A DNA stretch of 64,000 nt from Apus apus (GCF_020740795.1 NC_067285.1:77476342-77540341); one strand, 5' to 3'. Numbered from the stretch's first letter, positions 24,601 through 35,070 are shown. Notes: generated from the sequence alone by a model not told the origin. Numbers and translations are program-made.

Positions 24601-27600
24601 TGCAAAACTTCTTTTCCAGATTAGAGGCTTTGAAACTTCTTATTGCATTGATAGCATGGGACACACCAACGGTGGCTTCGTTGAGCTTGGGCCATGCCAC
24701 AGAATGGGAGGAAACCAGGTAAGGAGCTCGGGGGCAAGTATGAAGGAGAACTGCTTGCTGTGGATGGTAACAGGCCAGTTTTCTGTTAAGCTTCTATGTA
24801 AAGTCACTTAGGTGCTACCTACAAAGATGGGAGTTAGGGATTTTCCATAAGCATACTGACATTACTAAAATATCAGACTCTGACCATTTCAAGCACAAAT
24901 GGTATAAAATCAGAGGAAGTTAATCATCTCTTTTTCAGTGAACCAGGTGTATGAGAAAGCAAGGACTGTTTCAGATCAACCATATCACTGCATTAGAACA
25001 ACTGCAACCTTAGCACTGCTGTTGATTCATCATCTTTCTTCACTTAATAATTCTTCCTTGAGGAAATTACCCCCTTGCTTTGACTACCAATTATTTTACA
25101 AAGTTGTTTTGCTCTAGTGGAAACATAAAACACTTCTGTGCGTAACTCCTCTTCCACCACAGACCCCAAGAAATTGAATACAAATTTGTCTCTGCTTCAT
25201 TTACAAATTAATTGGCAGAATATAGTTAGTAATAGATGGTTGCAATCCAAGCTACTATTATGTTTGACCTGTATCTTCACAAACCTACCCACACTACCAC
25301 GCAAGCATGCTGCTTGGTATTTACATCTCCATTTTGGCTGGAAAACTTTTCATCATTTGAAGTCCTTATTTATGCTGATGTAGACTTGAACGAGGCAAGT
25401 TTTGCCAGAGTAGTCGTGAAGTCACATGCAGGATGATACTTTTAAGAATTGTGTTTGGGTTAGCTCTTAATAGCCCTTGAAATGCCTGTTTTATTTTTAT
25501 ATTTAATAAAAAAGTTCCCTAAAGTACATCTGTATATGTTATGCCCAGAAACCCTGTAGCAATCATTTAATAAGAATAGTTAGGATAGTCTTTTTGTATC
25601 TGGATGCATTAGTTTGATTTCCTTCATGGGTGAAATGCCAAAGTTTTACTGTCTTCACGTGAAATTACTATCCATGATCAAAGACTTGCTACCAGATCTT
25701 TAGAAAGGTAGTGGTTTGGCCATCAAATCATACAAAGGCTTTTAATTAGACACTTTTAGAAGTCTCCCAAATAGGGATCTCTATATTTTTATCATTTTTG
25801 TGTTGCTAGGTAAGTGTCTCAGAGTTCTAAATCCTACAGGAGAGTTCTTAATGAAATTTATTATTGCCATAGTAAAAGGGCATTACATCATGTAAAATAA
25901 AAAGCCCCCCTGAAAGATGGATTTAATGACACCAGGCAGTATTTTGAGTGATGCAATTTTGTTAGTATTTTCAGTGTTCCTAACATATTTGAGTCAACTA
26001 TTTTTGCAGTTTGTCTTTTGTTTTTTTTTTCTGTTAGCTTTTCCGTATCAATGAAGCTAATCAACTCATGCAGTATGATCAGTGCTTAACTAAAGGACCA
26101 GATGGATCCAAAGTTATGATTCTACACTGTAAACAGAATGAATACAAGGATTGGCAGTACTTCAAGGTATGCAATAGATAAGCAGAAATTATAATTTGCA
26201 TCCTTTTTTTGGTTATTTTATGTATATCTGAAAATAAAGATCTGCAACAAGGATAACTGAACAAAATCAAGTAAGTAAGTTGCACATTCTTGGAAATCCA
26301 TGCTGACTAGGAAAACGTCCTCTAGAAAAATACAAATTTACTAGTGATTCTAGCTGCTGTCTTGTGTAGCAAAATCTTTAAGGACAATACTGATGACGTT
26401 ATATGTGTTGCCACAAGTGTTAGCACTCATCTCGGAGGAAGCAAAGATTATCATAGAATCAGAGAATCCTAGGGGTTGTCACCTCTACCAGTGACAGAGT
26501 TTCTAAAAGCTTTTCATGCCATCACCCTCTCTGCCTGTATGCTTCCTATCAAGAAAGTTTCTTTATCTAATGAATGCTGTGAGAGGATTACTTAAATGCT
26601 GAGGTGTATTTAGTAGCTAGGCTCAGTATTTCATCTAATTTTGAGAGATCTAAATTGAAGTGTTTCTCTGTTTAAAGACGGATCCTTTTAAGCCCACATA
26701 AGAATAGGTAAAATAGCAGTAATCTTTGCCTTCTTGTGTTGTCTTTGCCTTCAGTGTTTCTTTTTCCTGTTTGCTAGCCATTCCGTAATAACATGCTCTC
26801 TTGTGAATTCTGGGTGTGGTGCCATTATGATGCTGTTGCAAAATCTATGAATTTTTAATAAAGACTTGGAAAGTTACCTGATATATATATGCAAAGGCTG
26901 TTACAGCCTATTTAGTGACTACATCTGTTAGTCCTTTATTAACTCTTATTTTGAACGTGTTATTTAAAAAATGTCTAAGGTTGTGTGTCTGTTAGTCTCT
27001 TAAAAAATGAGACTGAATAGTCTAAGAGTGATGTTATCCATGGATATATATGCTCCGTTTAACTCGATCTGTGTCTAAGAAACTTCTGCATCAATTTTTT
27101 TTCAGTGTTGATGTTCTTCAGTCTCTGTAGGGTATTGTATATTTATTAATTCATTAGCTGGTTATCTGGATGGTGTTTATCTGAAAGATTTAAGCACCGC
27201 TGAGTGACGCAGAATCTGTTATCCTTTAAGCCACCCTGCTTTTTCTGATATTTGCATAAAGCTGGGAAATACCAAGCACAATAATGCCATTTCCACCCAG
27301 CTTTCCTGTGCCATACAGGCAGACAAAATTCTGTAAACCTGAAATTTAAAAATTAGTAAGCAGTGTTCCAGTGCTTGCCAATTTCTGCTTTAATATTGGA
27401 ATAATATATAGCATTTTTTAACTCTCCAGCCATCCTAGTGTGTCCCAGCTTGTTATTTGGCTCTTCACGAAGAGCCAAGATTTATTTTATGCAAGAAGGC
27501 AAGAATGATCCATTTCCTCCATAATGGTACCAAGTTGTGTAATTGTTTGCTTATTACTGCAAGTTTTGAGGAAGCCCAGTAGGCATGGTCTGGGCTGTAG

Positions 27601-29052
27601 AACAAAACACTGACTGGCTTCCAGAAGGAGGAAAAAAAAGGGTGAGAGCAAAATGACCACCAAGGTTGTGTAACCAAGCAGATACTAGAAATTTGGCATG
27701 CTCTGCTTAGCAGTGTGGAGGGTATGACCATTTCTTCTAATGAGGAGGGTGTAAGGAATGAAATGCTTATGAACTGCTGAAAAATGTTGTGGCCTCATGT
27801 AAATGAAAGCTGCCAGGAGATTTTATCTCTTTGGTCGGTTGGTCGTTTGTGGAATGAATGTTAGTTTAGTGAGCATAACATCTGTGCTGCCTGAGCCTTG
27901 GGTGGAAGCAGGGCTTCAGTGCCCATGAGCAAAGGTGGGACTGGCAGTCATCTGTTTATTGTTTTTGTTCAAGCATCTGTTACTTCTCCAAGTAGAAGAT
28001 CCCCATGTCTGGCCACATGGTAGGATCAAGTATCAAGCTGAACCAATATTTGGATGTTCACATGTGTGTGGGAGCAGTGGGGCAATGGTCAGTGTCCATG
28101 CCTGGAGGAGCTGTGCACAGGGGCAGGCAGGGATGCTGAGCCCAGCCTGACTGCAGTGTTATTGGTTTGCTGCTGCTTCAGGCTAGATGCAGCCAGTCGG
28201 TGAGCCAGGACTGCATCTGGCACAGGGGTCAGCAAGCAAGAGAGGAGCCACAGGTTGCTTTGCAAGTGCCTGAGACTTGGGCATGGTAGCACAGGGTGTG
28301 TGGAAGCATGTGAGTCTCAGCCTGAAAGTGCTAGGCACCGTAGGTCTGTGGTTCCTTAGGCAGCCTGCTGTTGCTCCAGAGGCTGGACTTGCTCTCATAC
28401 CCTCTTCTCTTCCATCTACCAGCCAAACAGGGAGTAAAGCTAGTGCTTTTTTTCCCCAGTGGTATTGGTTAACACTGGGGCTGTACAGTTGCTTTATGTG
28501 AGAGCTAACCAAAGGAGGATCTGCCCAGTGGAGTCAGCTCTTGTAGAACTGTCCTCAAGAGTTAATTTTTTGGTTTGGTTACAGGACGAATGAAAAGGCT
28601 GGAAGAATTTTACACACAGTTTTGCTCACTTTCTTAGTAGTTTGTTGTCTAAAAGAAATGGAAGGTGTCTCAAGTAGACCTACACACACCAAACATTTCA
28701 TAATATGAAGGCTGTGAAAATCTAGGTTTAACAAATAGTAAGATTAGTATAGAACTGATCTATTCTGGGACACTGAAACATGTTTTGTAAATAGCTATAT
28801 GCAGTTGTAAAGAAAATGTTAAAAACAAAACAAAAAAATGAAACAAAACAAACAAACAAAAAAAACCCCAAACAACCCAATTCAACACATGTTCCTGATG
28901 GTTTTGTTTTCCAGAATCTGCATAGATTTACTCACATTCCGTCAGGGAAGTGCTTGGATCGCTCCGAAGTCCTCCACCAAGTATTCATTTCAGACTGTGA
29001 CTCCAGTAAAGCAACACAAAAATGGGAAATGAACAACATCCTTAGCGTGTAG
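6446..29052 (+). CDS. GALNT7: GALNT7 coding region, 3' part (spliced; 11 exons seen, 10 per transcript)
   Basis: Polypeptide N-acetylgalactosaminyltransferase 7, a type II Golgi membrane enzyme that transfers GalNAc from UDP-GalNAc to Ser/Thr, acting preferentially on substrates that already carry GalNAc (known for the family). Exons are 6446-6612, 12565-12695, 12946-13025, one of 14781-14963 or 15130-15312, 18377-18494, 20794-20916, 22973-23191, 24620-24718, 26038-26166 and 28915-29052. Every junction has AG/GT borders and the frame stays open throughout, giving 461 complete codons before TAG plus the last base of a codon begun upstream. Visible motifs are [17 protein letters not shown], the DxH metal site (LDAHCEV), WGGENFEIS, and a C-terminal ricin-type lectin domain. 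Human GalNAc-T7 is about 657 residues, so roughly 195 N-terminal residues (cytosolic tail, anchor, stem, start of the catalytic domain) lie upstream of the window. The family call is secure; the choice of GALNT7 over paralogues rests on the [10 protein letters not shown] and [10 protein letters not shown] segments. Confidence 0.96.
6613..12564 (+). other. GALNT7: GALNT7 intron, 5.95 kb
   Basis: AT-rich, bounded by GTATGT and ATAG. Apart from the (AT)8 tract I see no repeat body, RNA gene or exon in it. Confidence 0.85.
12441..12457 (+). repeat. (AT)8 microsatellite between 12-bp direct repeats
   Basis: ATATATATATATATATA flanked on both sides by AAATGTCTGTAG (12429-12440 and 12458-12469). Confidence 0.9.
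12565..12695 (+). CDS. GALNT7: GALNT7 exon b: catalytic domain
   Basis: Exon of 131 nt, acceptor TTCTTCAATAG, donor GTAGGA. It encodes [15 protein letters not shown], then [20 protein letters not shown] and AQKAKLGQ, the segment preceding the DxH motif; RREGLIRAR-like sequence is typical of the family. It ends on a codon boundary. Confidence 0.96.
12946..13025 (+). CDS. GALNT7: GALNT7 exon c: DxH metal-binding motif
   Basis: Exon of 80 nt, acceptor TTTTGAAG, donor GTAATG. It encodes [19 protein letters not shown] and IAPISKD. DAH is the DxH motif that coordinates Mn2+ and the UDP diphosphate. The exon ends with two bases (AG) of an arginine codon. Either downstream alternative exon completes that codon, and so does the exon at 18377. 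Confidence 0.96.
13026..14780 (+). other. GALNT7: GALNT7 intron before the alternative exon pair
   Basis: 1.75 kb. A moderately GC-rich patch at about 13490-14050 has short open frames on both strands without recognisable content. The acceptor has a good pyrimidine tract (TTTTGCTCTCTTTCCCTTC). Confidence 0.85.
14781..14963 (+). CDS. GALNT7: GALNT7 alternative exon, version 1 (upstream copy)
   Basis: Exon of 183 nt, acceptor AAATGCTTCAG, donor GTAAAG. It encodes [20 protein letters not shown], the shared core [31 protein letters not shown] and KHKTEPYR. It differs at 13 of 61 residues from the copy at 15130-15312. It enters and leaves in the same phase (one base in, two bases out). It lies between the DxH and WGGEN motifs in the catalytic domain. 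The donor lacks G at +5. I read the two copies as alternatives, not as sequential exons, because each spans the same stretch of the protein. Confidence 0.93.
14964..15129 (+). other. GALNT7: 166-nt intron between the alternative exons, almost free of AG
   Basis: Starts GTAAAG and ends CCCTGCAG. After 14969 there is no AG until the acceptor. A pyrimidine tract at 15018-15048 lies about 85-110 nt before the acceptor, and branch-like ATAAC and CTAAA sequences lie at 14994-15013. A more ordinary branch-like CATAACC is at 15091-15097. Confidence 0.85.
15130..15312 (+). CDS. GALNT7: GALNT7 alternative exon, version 2 (downstream copy)
   Basis: Exon of 183 nt, acceptor CCACCCTGCAG, donor GTAATC. 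It encodes [20 protein letters not shown], the same core [31 protein letters not shown] and KTKTEPYR. Its length and phase equal those of version 1, which lies 166 nt upstream. The open frame, intact splice sites and mostly conservative differences indicate a working exon and not a dead duplicate. A pyrimidine-rich tract with a long T run follows the donor by about 20 nt (15333-15355). The acceptor intron is discussed under findings. Confidence 0.93.
15779..15798 (+). repeat. A20 homopolymer
   Basis: Run of 20 A in the GALNT7 intron downstream of the second alternative exon. No retroposon body was recognised next to it. Confidence 0.9.
18159..18173 (+). repeat. (CAA)5 microsatellite
   Basis: CAACAACAACAACAA after an A run, in a GALNT7 intron about 200 nt before the exon at 18377. 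Confidence 0.9.
18377..18494 (+). CDS. GALNT7: GALNT7 exon e: WGGEN catalytic motif
   Basis: Exon of 118 nt, acceptor CTTTCAG, donor GTAACA. It encodes [41 protein letters not shown](A/T)MAGGLFAI and WGGENxEIS are the classic Gal/GalNAc-transferase motif that contacts donor sugar and acceptor. Its first base completes the arginine codon begun by either alternative exon; it ends on a codon boundary. Confidence 0.96.
18495..20793 (+). other. GALNT7: GALNT7 intron
   Basis: 2.3 kb with the CR1 copy at 20272-20657. A 100-codon - strand frame at 19483-19785 has no recognisable domain and is not called. Confidence 0.85.
20272..20657 (-). repeat. CR1 LINE fragment, antisense
   Basis: Well preserved 3' CR1 piece: AGAATCACAGAATGGTTTGG, CCCACTAGACCAGGTTGCTC, ACCCCTTGTCCTATCACTAC and GGCTGCTATAAGGTCTCC. 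It lies in a GALNT7 intron and ends about 137 nt before the exon at 20794. Confidence 0.95.
20794..20916 (+). CDS. GALNT7: GALNT7 exon f: catalytic domain
   Basis: Exon of 123 nt (41 codons), acceptor TTTTAG, donor GTACTG. It encodes [20 protein letters not shown] and [20 protein letters not shown], then K. The PCSRxGHxYR segment is conserved in GalNAc-transferases and includes the histidine of the metal site. A CR1 copy ends about 137 nt before the acceptor. Confidence 0.96.
20917..22972 (+). other. GALNT7: GALNT7 intron
   Basis: 2.06 kb; nothing recognised in it. Confidence 0.85.
22973..23191 (+). CDS. GALNT7: GALNT7 exon g: end of catalytic domain and linker
   Basis: Exon of 219 nt (73 codons), acceptor CTTCACAG, donor GTAAGT. 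It begins [20 protein letters not shown] and includes [20 protein letters not shown] and ends [11 protein letters not shown]. [14 protein letters not shown] is a GalNAc-transferase hallmark. C-KSFKWF marks the end of the catalytic domain before the linker to the lectin domain. Confidence 0.96.
23192..24619 (+). other. GALNT7: GALNT7 intron
   Basis: 1.43 kb. It contains a 177-codon antisense frame (23767-24300) discussed under findings; no repeat recognised. Confidence 0.85.
24620..24718 (+). CDS. GALNT7: GALNT7 exon h: lectin domain, alpha repeat
   Basis: Exon of 99 nt (33 codons), acceptor TTTTCCAG, donor GTAAGG. It encodes [14 protein letters not shown] and [19 protein letters not shown]. 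This is the first of the three ricin-type beta-trefoil repeats; YCIDS ... GPCH is the cysteine pair of the alpha repeat. Confidence 0.95.
24719..26037 (+). other. GALNT7: GALNT7 intron
   Basis: 1.32 kb, AT-rich; nothing recognised apart from the T run before the acceptor. Confidence 0.85.
26038..26166 (+). CDS. GALNT7: GALNT7 exon i: lectin domain, beta repeat
   Basis: Exon of 129 nt (43 codons), acceptor CTGTTAG after a long T run, donor GTATGC. It encodes [20 protein letters not shown] and [20 protein letters not shown], then YFK. QCL ... HC and DWQYF are the cysteine pair and the QxW-like end of the second trefoil repeat. Confidence 0.95.
26451..26485 (-). repeat. Possible CR1 3' end scrap
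   Basis: TCATAGAATCAGAGAATCCT resembles the CR1 terminal repeat, but the sequence after it does not continue as CR1. Short and uncertain. Confidence 0.35.
28821..28870 (+). repeat. A-rich low-complexity tract
   Basis: AAAAC/AAAC-type repeats ending 45 nt before GALNT7's last exon, in the place where a branch point and pyrimidine tract are expected; the pyrimidine tract is a short GTTTTGTTTTCCAG. Confidence 0.8.
28915..29052 (+). CDS. GALNT7: GALNT7 terminal exon: lectin gamma repeat and stop
   Basis: 138 nt of coding sequence (45 codons and TAG at 29050-29052), acceptor GTTTTCCAG. It encodes [20 protein letters not shown], then [20 protein letters not shown] and NILSV. KCLD ... SDCD ... QKWEM is the third beta-trefoil repeat. 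An A-rich low-complexity stretch (28821-28870) sits just upstream of the acceptor. Confidence 0.96.
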   Translation, partial: NLHRFTHIPSGKCLDRSEVLHQVFISDCDSSKATQKWEMNNILSV

Positions 29053-29940
29053 ACAAACAAAACCTACCTACTGACACAATAATTTGTACAGGACTGAAAA
29101 TAGCCTGAAAACTGCTGCAATTATTAACTTTGTACAGCTGCGAGCCTCCTGGCTTGGATGAAGGACATAGATGAACTCTGATTATTACAATAACATTATC
29201 ATCCGCAGTTAATGTTTACAAAACTGCTTTACCTTAAACTCTGTAGATGTTTACATCTTTTTTGTTTTAAGGTGTTGGTGAATTAATGTGCTGTTAGCTA
29301 TGTTTCCTAGGAACATAGCTAAGAGCGTTGTCGTCTTCTTTGGGATTACACTCAGGGGTCTGAAGGCAGTTTTTTTTATATACACTTGAAAAGGTTGGAG
29401 TAACCAGATTTTCATAGAACTTGGTGATTATCAACCTGTTGTATATTTTTGTTTAATTTTACATCTTATAAGCACTGCCACAGGTTATCAGCCAGGGTGG
29501 CCTTCTCTCACAGTCATGCTGCTTTTTTCGAAGGTGAATTTCAACATACTTAGTGCCTCTTTCATTTCTGTATTTCACAAGAAAAGCATTAGTTGGAGAT
29601 CATACAAGGGATTTTTCTGAGCTGTCACCAGAGCTAGGGACCAACTGTACCACCCCCGTGTAATTATGTTACTGAAGACCAATCAGGTTGCCGGTTTGGC
29701 TGGTCTACTTTGGCTGGATGCTGTGTATGGTGCAAGGAAGAGCATAGTGCTGAATTTAGTGCTAATGGGGTACATTTTGATGGAAGTAAGCACCTTTGCA
29801 ACTCCAGTTATGAATTGGTAACCACTAACTTGCTTGTTGAAAACATGCCTTACATAAAAATAATTGGAAAAAAAATTAAAATAAAGCTGCACAATTATGT
29901 AAAAACTTAGAAATAAACCAGTGCTTCATTTATGTTGTCA
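29053..29940 (+). other. GALNT7: GALNT7 3' UTR (shortest likely form)
   Basis: Sequence after the stop codon with no convincing reading frame. AATAAA hexamers at 29880-29885 and 29912-29917, followed by a T/GT-rich stretch, make cleavage near 29935-29945 plausible. A longer form could run to the hexamer at 31134-31139; the end is not fixed by sequence alone. Confidence 0.6.
29912..29917 (+). terminator. GALNT7: GALNT7 proximal poly(A) signal
   Basis: Canonical AATAAA, with a second copy at 29880-29885 and a T-rich downstream element. It is the first strong signal after the stop codon. Confidence 0.6.
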
Positions 29941-30620
29941 TTTTAAATGGGAATCACTTAGAGGTAGACTAAAAATTTTAATTAGGAAAAAAAATCCAGC
30001 TCCTTAACACATCTGCATCATTCCTTACAAGGACATCTGTCAGCTACTTTGGATGCCAGATTTAGATTTGAGAAGAGAAATGGAAATCCTGAAACCCCAT
30101 TTACTCATACTAATTTTCTTCTTATTTTTGTCATTAGAAACTTTTCCTGAGGGATTACAAACAAAATACAACCACTTGGTGCTACAGTTTACAGATTACA
30201 GTGTGAAGAAAAAGTTTCTAAAAATGTTCTGGAAAGAAGTTGATACAAAGTCCCTTAGGAGTATAAATATTTGCTCTGAATGAACAGAGAGGTGGAGGAG
30301 AAATTACTTAGCCCCTCTTCCTTATTCCAGATTTTGTGACTGTTAGATGTTGCCATCAGTGTACTGATTTCATAAGAGTTATGCCTCTAACATGTCACAC
30401 TACTAAATATGACTAAATGCTTCCCTGAGATCTAGAATAGCATTGCATGCAGCTTTGATTGATGTTAGCACGGGTTATGTATCATATTTGGTGACAGAGT
30501 TTGATCTTTATAGGGCTGTCTGCACTGATCTGTTAGTTTGGGATCTTTCCTACTTTCCTTAAATTTCTCATCTATCCTTTCAGAGCTATGAAAATAAAGG
30601 AGGGAGAAACTGGAGGGGCG

Positions 30621-30650
30621 TAAAAAAAAAAAGAAAAAAAAAAAAAAAGG
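30621..30650 (+). repeat. A-rich tract
   Basis: Two A runs separated by G, downstream of the GALNT7 proximal poly(A) signals. Confidence 0.85.
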
Positions 30651-31133
30651 AAAATAAGGTTGTGTGCTGGTACTTGTTCCTTGTGTGTATGAAAACTGAC
30701 TCGATTTTTGTGTGTTGGGTAGATTAATTTAATCATATGGCTATGCATAAGAGAAAGAATGGTGGCACATAATTTGTGCAGGTGTGCATTTTAAATGGGT
30801 ATTTTGTGCAATTAATTGAAAGCTGATGCTGTATGTGAATATGAATCTGTATGTGAGACTGAAACCTTGCAAAACATGAGATCATGAGAAGCTGTTGCTG
30901 TAATGACTTTTTCCTACTATAGCCGGCTTGGAAAAAAATAATTCCCATATTCTTGCTTTGTAAGTTGATAATATCACTATGCATTTCTACATATTTTATA
31001 AATTTGATTTATGCAGATTTTGATACACTGTATGTTTCTGTAGAAATTGTATAAAACTTTAAATTTATTAGGGATAAATCTGGGAAACCTATGTATATCT
31101 TACTTATGGGTTGCTTGTTTTTTAGACGAAGTA

Positions 31134-31139
31134 AATAAA
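31134..31139 (+). terminator. GALNT7: Possible GALNT7 distal poly(A) signal
   Basis: AATAAA about 2.1 kb after the stop codon, in AT-rich sequence without genes. Use is inferred only; transcript ends would decide. Confidence 0.35.
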
Positions 31140-34100
31140 ATATTTGAAATTTTGGGTTTACTATACTTTTACAGAGTAAAAATGAATTCTTATCTTTATA
31201 GAAACCCCATATCTCTAAATCTAGACAACTTCAATGTTGCAAACTTATAAATACTAAAAATGTTTTATTTTACTTTTTTGTATCTGTGGGGACCTAGATT
31301 TTTTTTCCAGTGAAGTGAAAAATTAAATTCCTACTGGGAGTTGCCATGTGGACAGATTTGAATTTTTTTGTCACCTGCCCTGATCTAATTAGTTAGATTG
31401 AATATGGTCATAGAAAATTAACTTGAGAATTATTTCTAAAGTAGAGCCAAATGTCAAAACTAGTTGGAAGTGTTTAGACTCTATATTTTGTATGTTTCTA
31501 CCAACAAGCATGTTTCAATCAAACTTTTTTTTTTCCTGAGAAGGTTTCTTAGCAAAAGAATTTGCACTGAAATCAGGACACTGAAGATGCAAGTTCAGGC
31601 CCAAGAGCAAGCTTAAGTGCTGAAATCTACAGCACATTTTTACAGATGGGGTTCTTGTTTCCCAATCATGTCTGTCAAACAACTTTTTTGTATTCAAATT
31701 TCAAAAGGCTCCTTCAGCAAAACCCTGGGGGTATAGCAACAGCAAGTTCCTGTAGGAAGTACACTTTTATTTACTGAAACGGGGACTGATAGGAAGGTGG
31801 TGACATCTTTCTTCATTGCCAGAGATCCTGGCACCAGGAGAACCCACAAAACCAAAAACAATGTCCCTCTTGACAGTATTCTAGAATCAGTTAATATTCT
31901 TTCCCCAAAGTCAGTCACTCACCTTTATTCCTTTACTATTTGCTGCTTTCATACCATCTGCCTCCAAATTGCAGTACCTAAAGCCAATGGTCAAGATCAG
32001 CTTACTCTCTGACACTAGACCAAGATGCCTGAGATCTATTACACCATGCCAGGGATGTAAAAATTTTATGTTTATCTATTAAACTTTCTGCAGGGAAAAA
32101 AAGCAAACATACCAGCAGCCTAGGAAGACACAGAGGATGCCTTGCTAAATGTTGCTGTGTATGAACCACAATATTGCTGTTAGATTAAAGAAGGTCAAAT
32201 AATGCAGAATTGACAGAGGCACAGGAATTTCAGAACATGCACAAGAAAGACTTACACCATTGAACAAAAACTGGCTTTTTTGTAAAAACATTTATTCTTT
32301 TTTCCCTGCTGGAGTCTCCGTTTCTGGTTGTTCTTTCCCTTGGTATAAGAGGCATGGGATACTAGGTCTTGCGGCATTCTGAAATCTCATCTTGCTACAT
32401 ATATGAGAGAATCCCTGAGAAGCAGCAGACGTTATCTGCCAGAGTAGTATTTACTTTCTGGGAACATCAGAAGTGGTTGACAGCATTCAGTCCTCTGGTT
32501 GTTGACTTTACTTACCCTACAAGCTTTCTCTGAACTCCTGCACTGTTGGAAGGGTAAGTTGTGTAGCTTGACTGACACTGTTTAGGGAGGCTCTATGTAG
32601 AATGAGTCTGAGTAGAAAAAGTGATAGGGTATTATAAAATGTAGGGAGTTCACCTCCCTTTTGCTTAAAAAAAAAAAAAGGGTACATGAACTATGAGCAA
32701 CCCCTGAAGACTGAAGCCATGTTGGCCCCCCTTCCACTGTGGGGAACCTCTGGTCACCTTTCCTCACATGCTGCTGCCACTGGCATGTGCGTTGGTGCGT
32801 GCTGCCTCACTCAGCACACCCTCAGCCACGTTAACTAGTCTGAACCACAGCAAAAGTGAGAAGAGGTGTTTGTGTTAATCAGTTAATGGTTAGTGACCTT
32901 TGTTTTTAAATCTTAAAAGCATAGTCTGTTCTTTACACTGACAAACAAATTAAGTGTTCTCCATTACCATGTTACATGAGTCCTAGTAAAAGAAAAAACA
33001 AGCAGTCTGCACAACCCATAGGTTTTTCACTGCACTGTGACTGTTCTGAACAACAGTGTGGATGGAGACTCCAGCAAGGTATTGGTATGGCTTATGGTCT
33101 GATGGACATTAACTGATGAAAACTGTGCATTCCTTCAGTTAACAGGTCCATGAAAGTGACAGGGATGAAAGCCTGTAAGGAGGAGTTGGCGCTGTTCAAA
33201 CACCAGGATGAAAAGGTATGTTTGTGGGTTAGATCCCTTATTTTTCTCATAATACACTAAACTGAAATGTGACTGCTTTAGGGACAAGAGCCACATCCCT
33301 TCCAATAGTGGAGTGCAGGTGGAGCAGGGCTGGGGGTCAGGTGAGTCCCACAGGTCTCATCAATGCCGGAGACATTGACTCGTCAATGTGCTCATCATTC
33401 AGTGAGAAAGCAGAACTGCCTCCAGTGGGCTGCGTGTTCAAACAGCTCAGCAATGTTCCTTGTGCAAGAGTCGTGTCTTCTACAGAAGAAAGGAGCAGAG
33501 AGCAGGGAGAAGTGGTGTAGCACTCATGTTCAAACAAAACAAAAAAAATAACACTCCAATGTCTGAGATGTGTGTGATGGCAACAGCAGCCCTCTGGCTG
33601 AGCATCCCGGGGGTCCTGAAAGAGGAAAGAAAATGAATGGAGAGATGATGCTTTACTTTCCTGAAAAGGGCTGCTCGTGGCAGTGTGTGTCAGTCAAGGA
33701 GGCAGCATTCCCAGACAGTTGGTGAATCAGAGTCTTCATATGAAGATGAAGAAGCCCTACTTGGAATAGGCTTTCTGCATCACTTGAAGGCAATACAGCG
33801 GAACTAAGAATCAAAATATAGCCTTTTCCCTTGAAATTTGTGGAAGGATTTCTCCGGAAAATAGTATAGGCCAGCATCTTTGAACAAGTCCTGATATTAA
33901 ATGGTGTATCTTTGAGTGTAAAGTCCTCTGGATCTTCTGTGTGTGGGTGCATTTTCTCTGGGTTGGGCCTGTCACAAGATACAGCATTAGGGCTTACAGT
34001 AACATCTGGGCCAGAGCCTTGAGGGCTGGTGCCTACATTTCTGAGGGCTGATGAGCGAAAATGTGCCCTCAGGAAGCTGTGTTTCCATGCAGTCAGGGAT

Positions 34101-34796
34101 CTCATCCCACTGGGGAAGCTCCATGTTGTCCTTTGGTATGCCTGGAAGACCTGGCAATTGGACGCTTCACTAACCTGAGCCTGCAGAAGGGTTACACCCT
34201 CTTGCCAGATCCTCAATTTTCTTATTTTTATTTCTGAGGCAGCAGGAAAAATGGATGAACGTAGAGTTCTTCTGGAGGATTCTTGGGGGTTCTTAAAAAG
34301 ATTTAAGAAGGGAGATTTGAGAAGGGCTGACCAGGAGAAAAAGCATACCAAGCTCACTAAGTAGCACTGAGAAATGCCCTGAAGTCCTGCCTGTCCTGAA
34401 GAAGCCAAAGAACGTCTAAAGACATCAACCTGGTAATGGAAGGGAAAGGTGCCTGTCCTACCATCTAGCAGGAAAGGTAAGATGGTGTGGGGTGTTGCCA
34501 AGGAAAACAAATCTGAAACCCTATAGCAGAATGGGATCTGATTACTACTGATATTAGAGCTATTTGGGATAAATTAATGTTGAACTGGGCCATTCCCCGT
34601 TGGAGAGAGGAGCCACTCCTCCTGCATTTGTTTTTTTCCTCTGTTATGATATCGCATTATCTTCCATGTGATGGCTATGAGAGGAAGGGATTCCACACTC
34701 CTGAAATGTCAGGACCCCTTTGTCTCTGATTGACGAAGTTGGAAAGTATTTTAACTTAGGTTAAGAATTAGGGTTAACATCAAATCTTAAAAAGGA

Positions 34797-35070
34797 CATG
34801 GAAGATCAGGCCAGAGGTCCAGCTAGCTCAGTAGCCTGTCCCCCTCAGTGGTCAGGATCAGCATGGTCAAGGAGCGCAGGACAGAGTGAAAGAACAGGGC
34901 AAGGATACTTGCCTAACATTATCCCTACTTCTGGCAATATACAACTCAACCACTTTCTGAGCTAAAGATGGTATTTACTATGTAATAGTCCAGAATTTGT
35001 CCATCCGTTCTTTGAATCTAGGCAGACTTTGGTCATCTGTCACATCTGGTTATGCAAAAAGTTTCAAGGT
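34797..35070 (-). repeat. Old amniote CR1/L3-type LINE 3' fragment, antisense
   Basis: GATCAGGCCAGAGGTCCAGC followed by AGCCTGTC, later CTTCTGGCAATATACAACTC and GTCCATCCGTTCTTTGAATC, resembles the 3' end of an old CR1-type element shared by reptiles and birds. It is strongly decayed. Recognised from memory of the family; a repeat-library search would confirm. Confidence 0.5.

Larger units (their letters stand above)
26167..28914 (+). other. GALNT7: GALNT7 last intron
   Basis: 2.75 kb. It has the CR1-like scrap at 26451, a 10-bp perfect hairpin at 27457-27478 and the A-rich tract before the acceptor. Confidence 0.85.

Noticed and set aside
28816-29052. Alternative start of the last GALNT7 exon at the ATG at 28816
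   Set aside because: The extra sequence is the A-rich low-complexity tract; the acceptor at 28914 gives the conserved [15 protein letters not shown] start.
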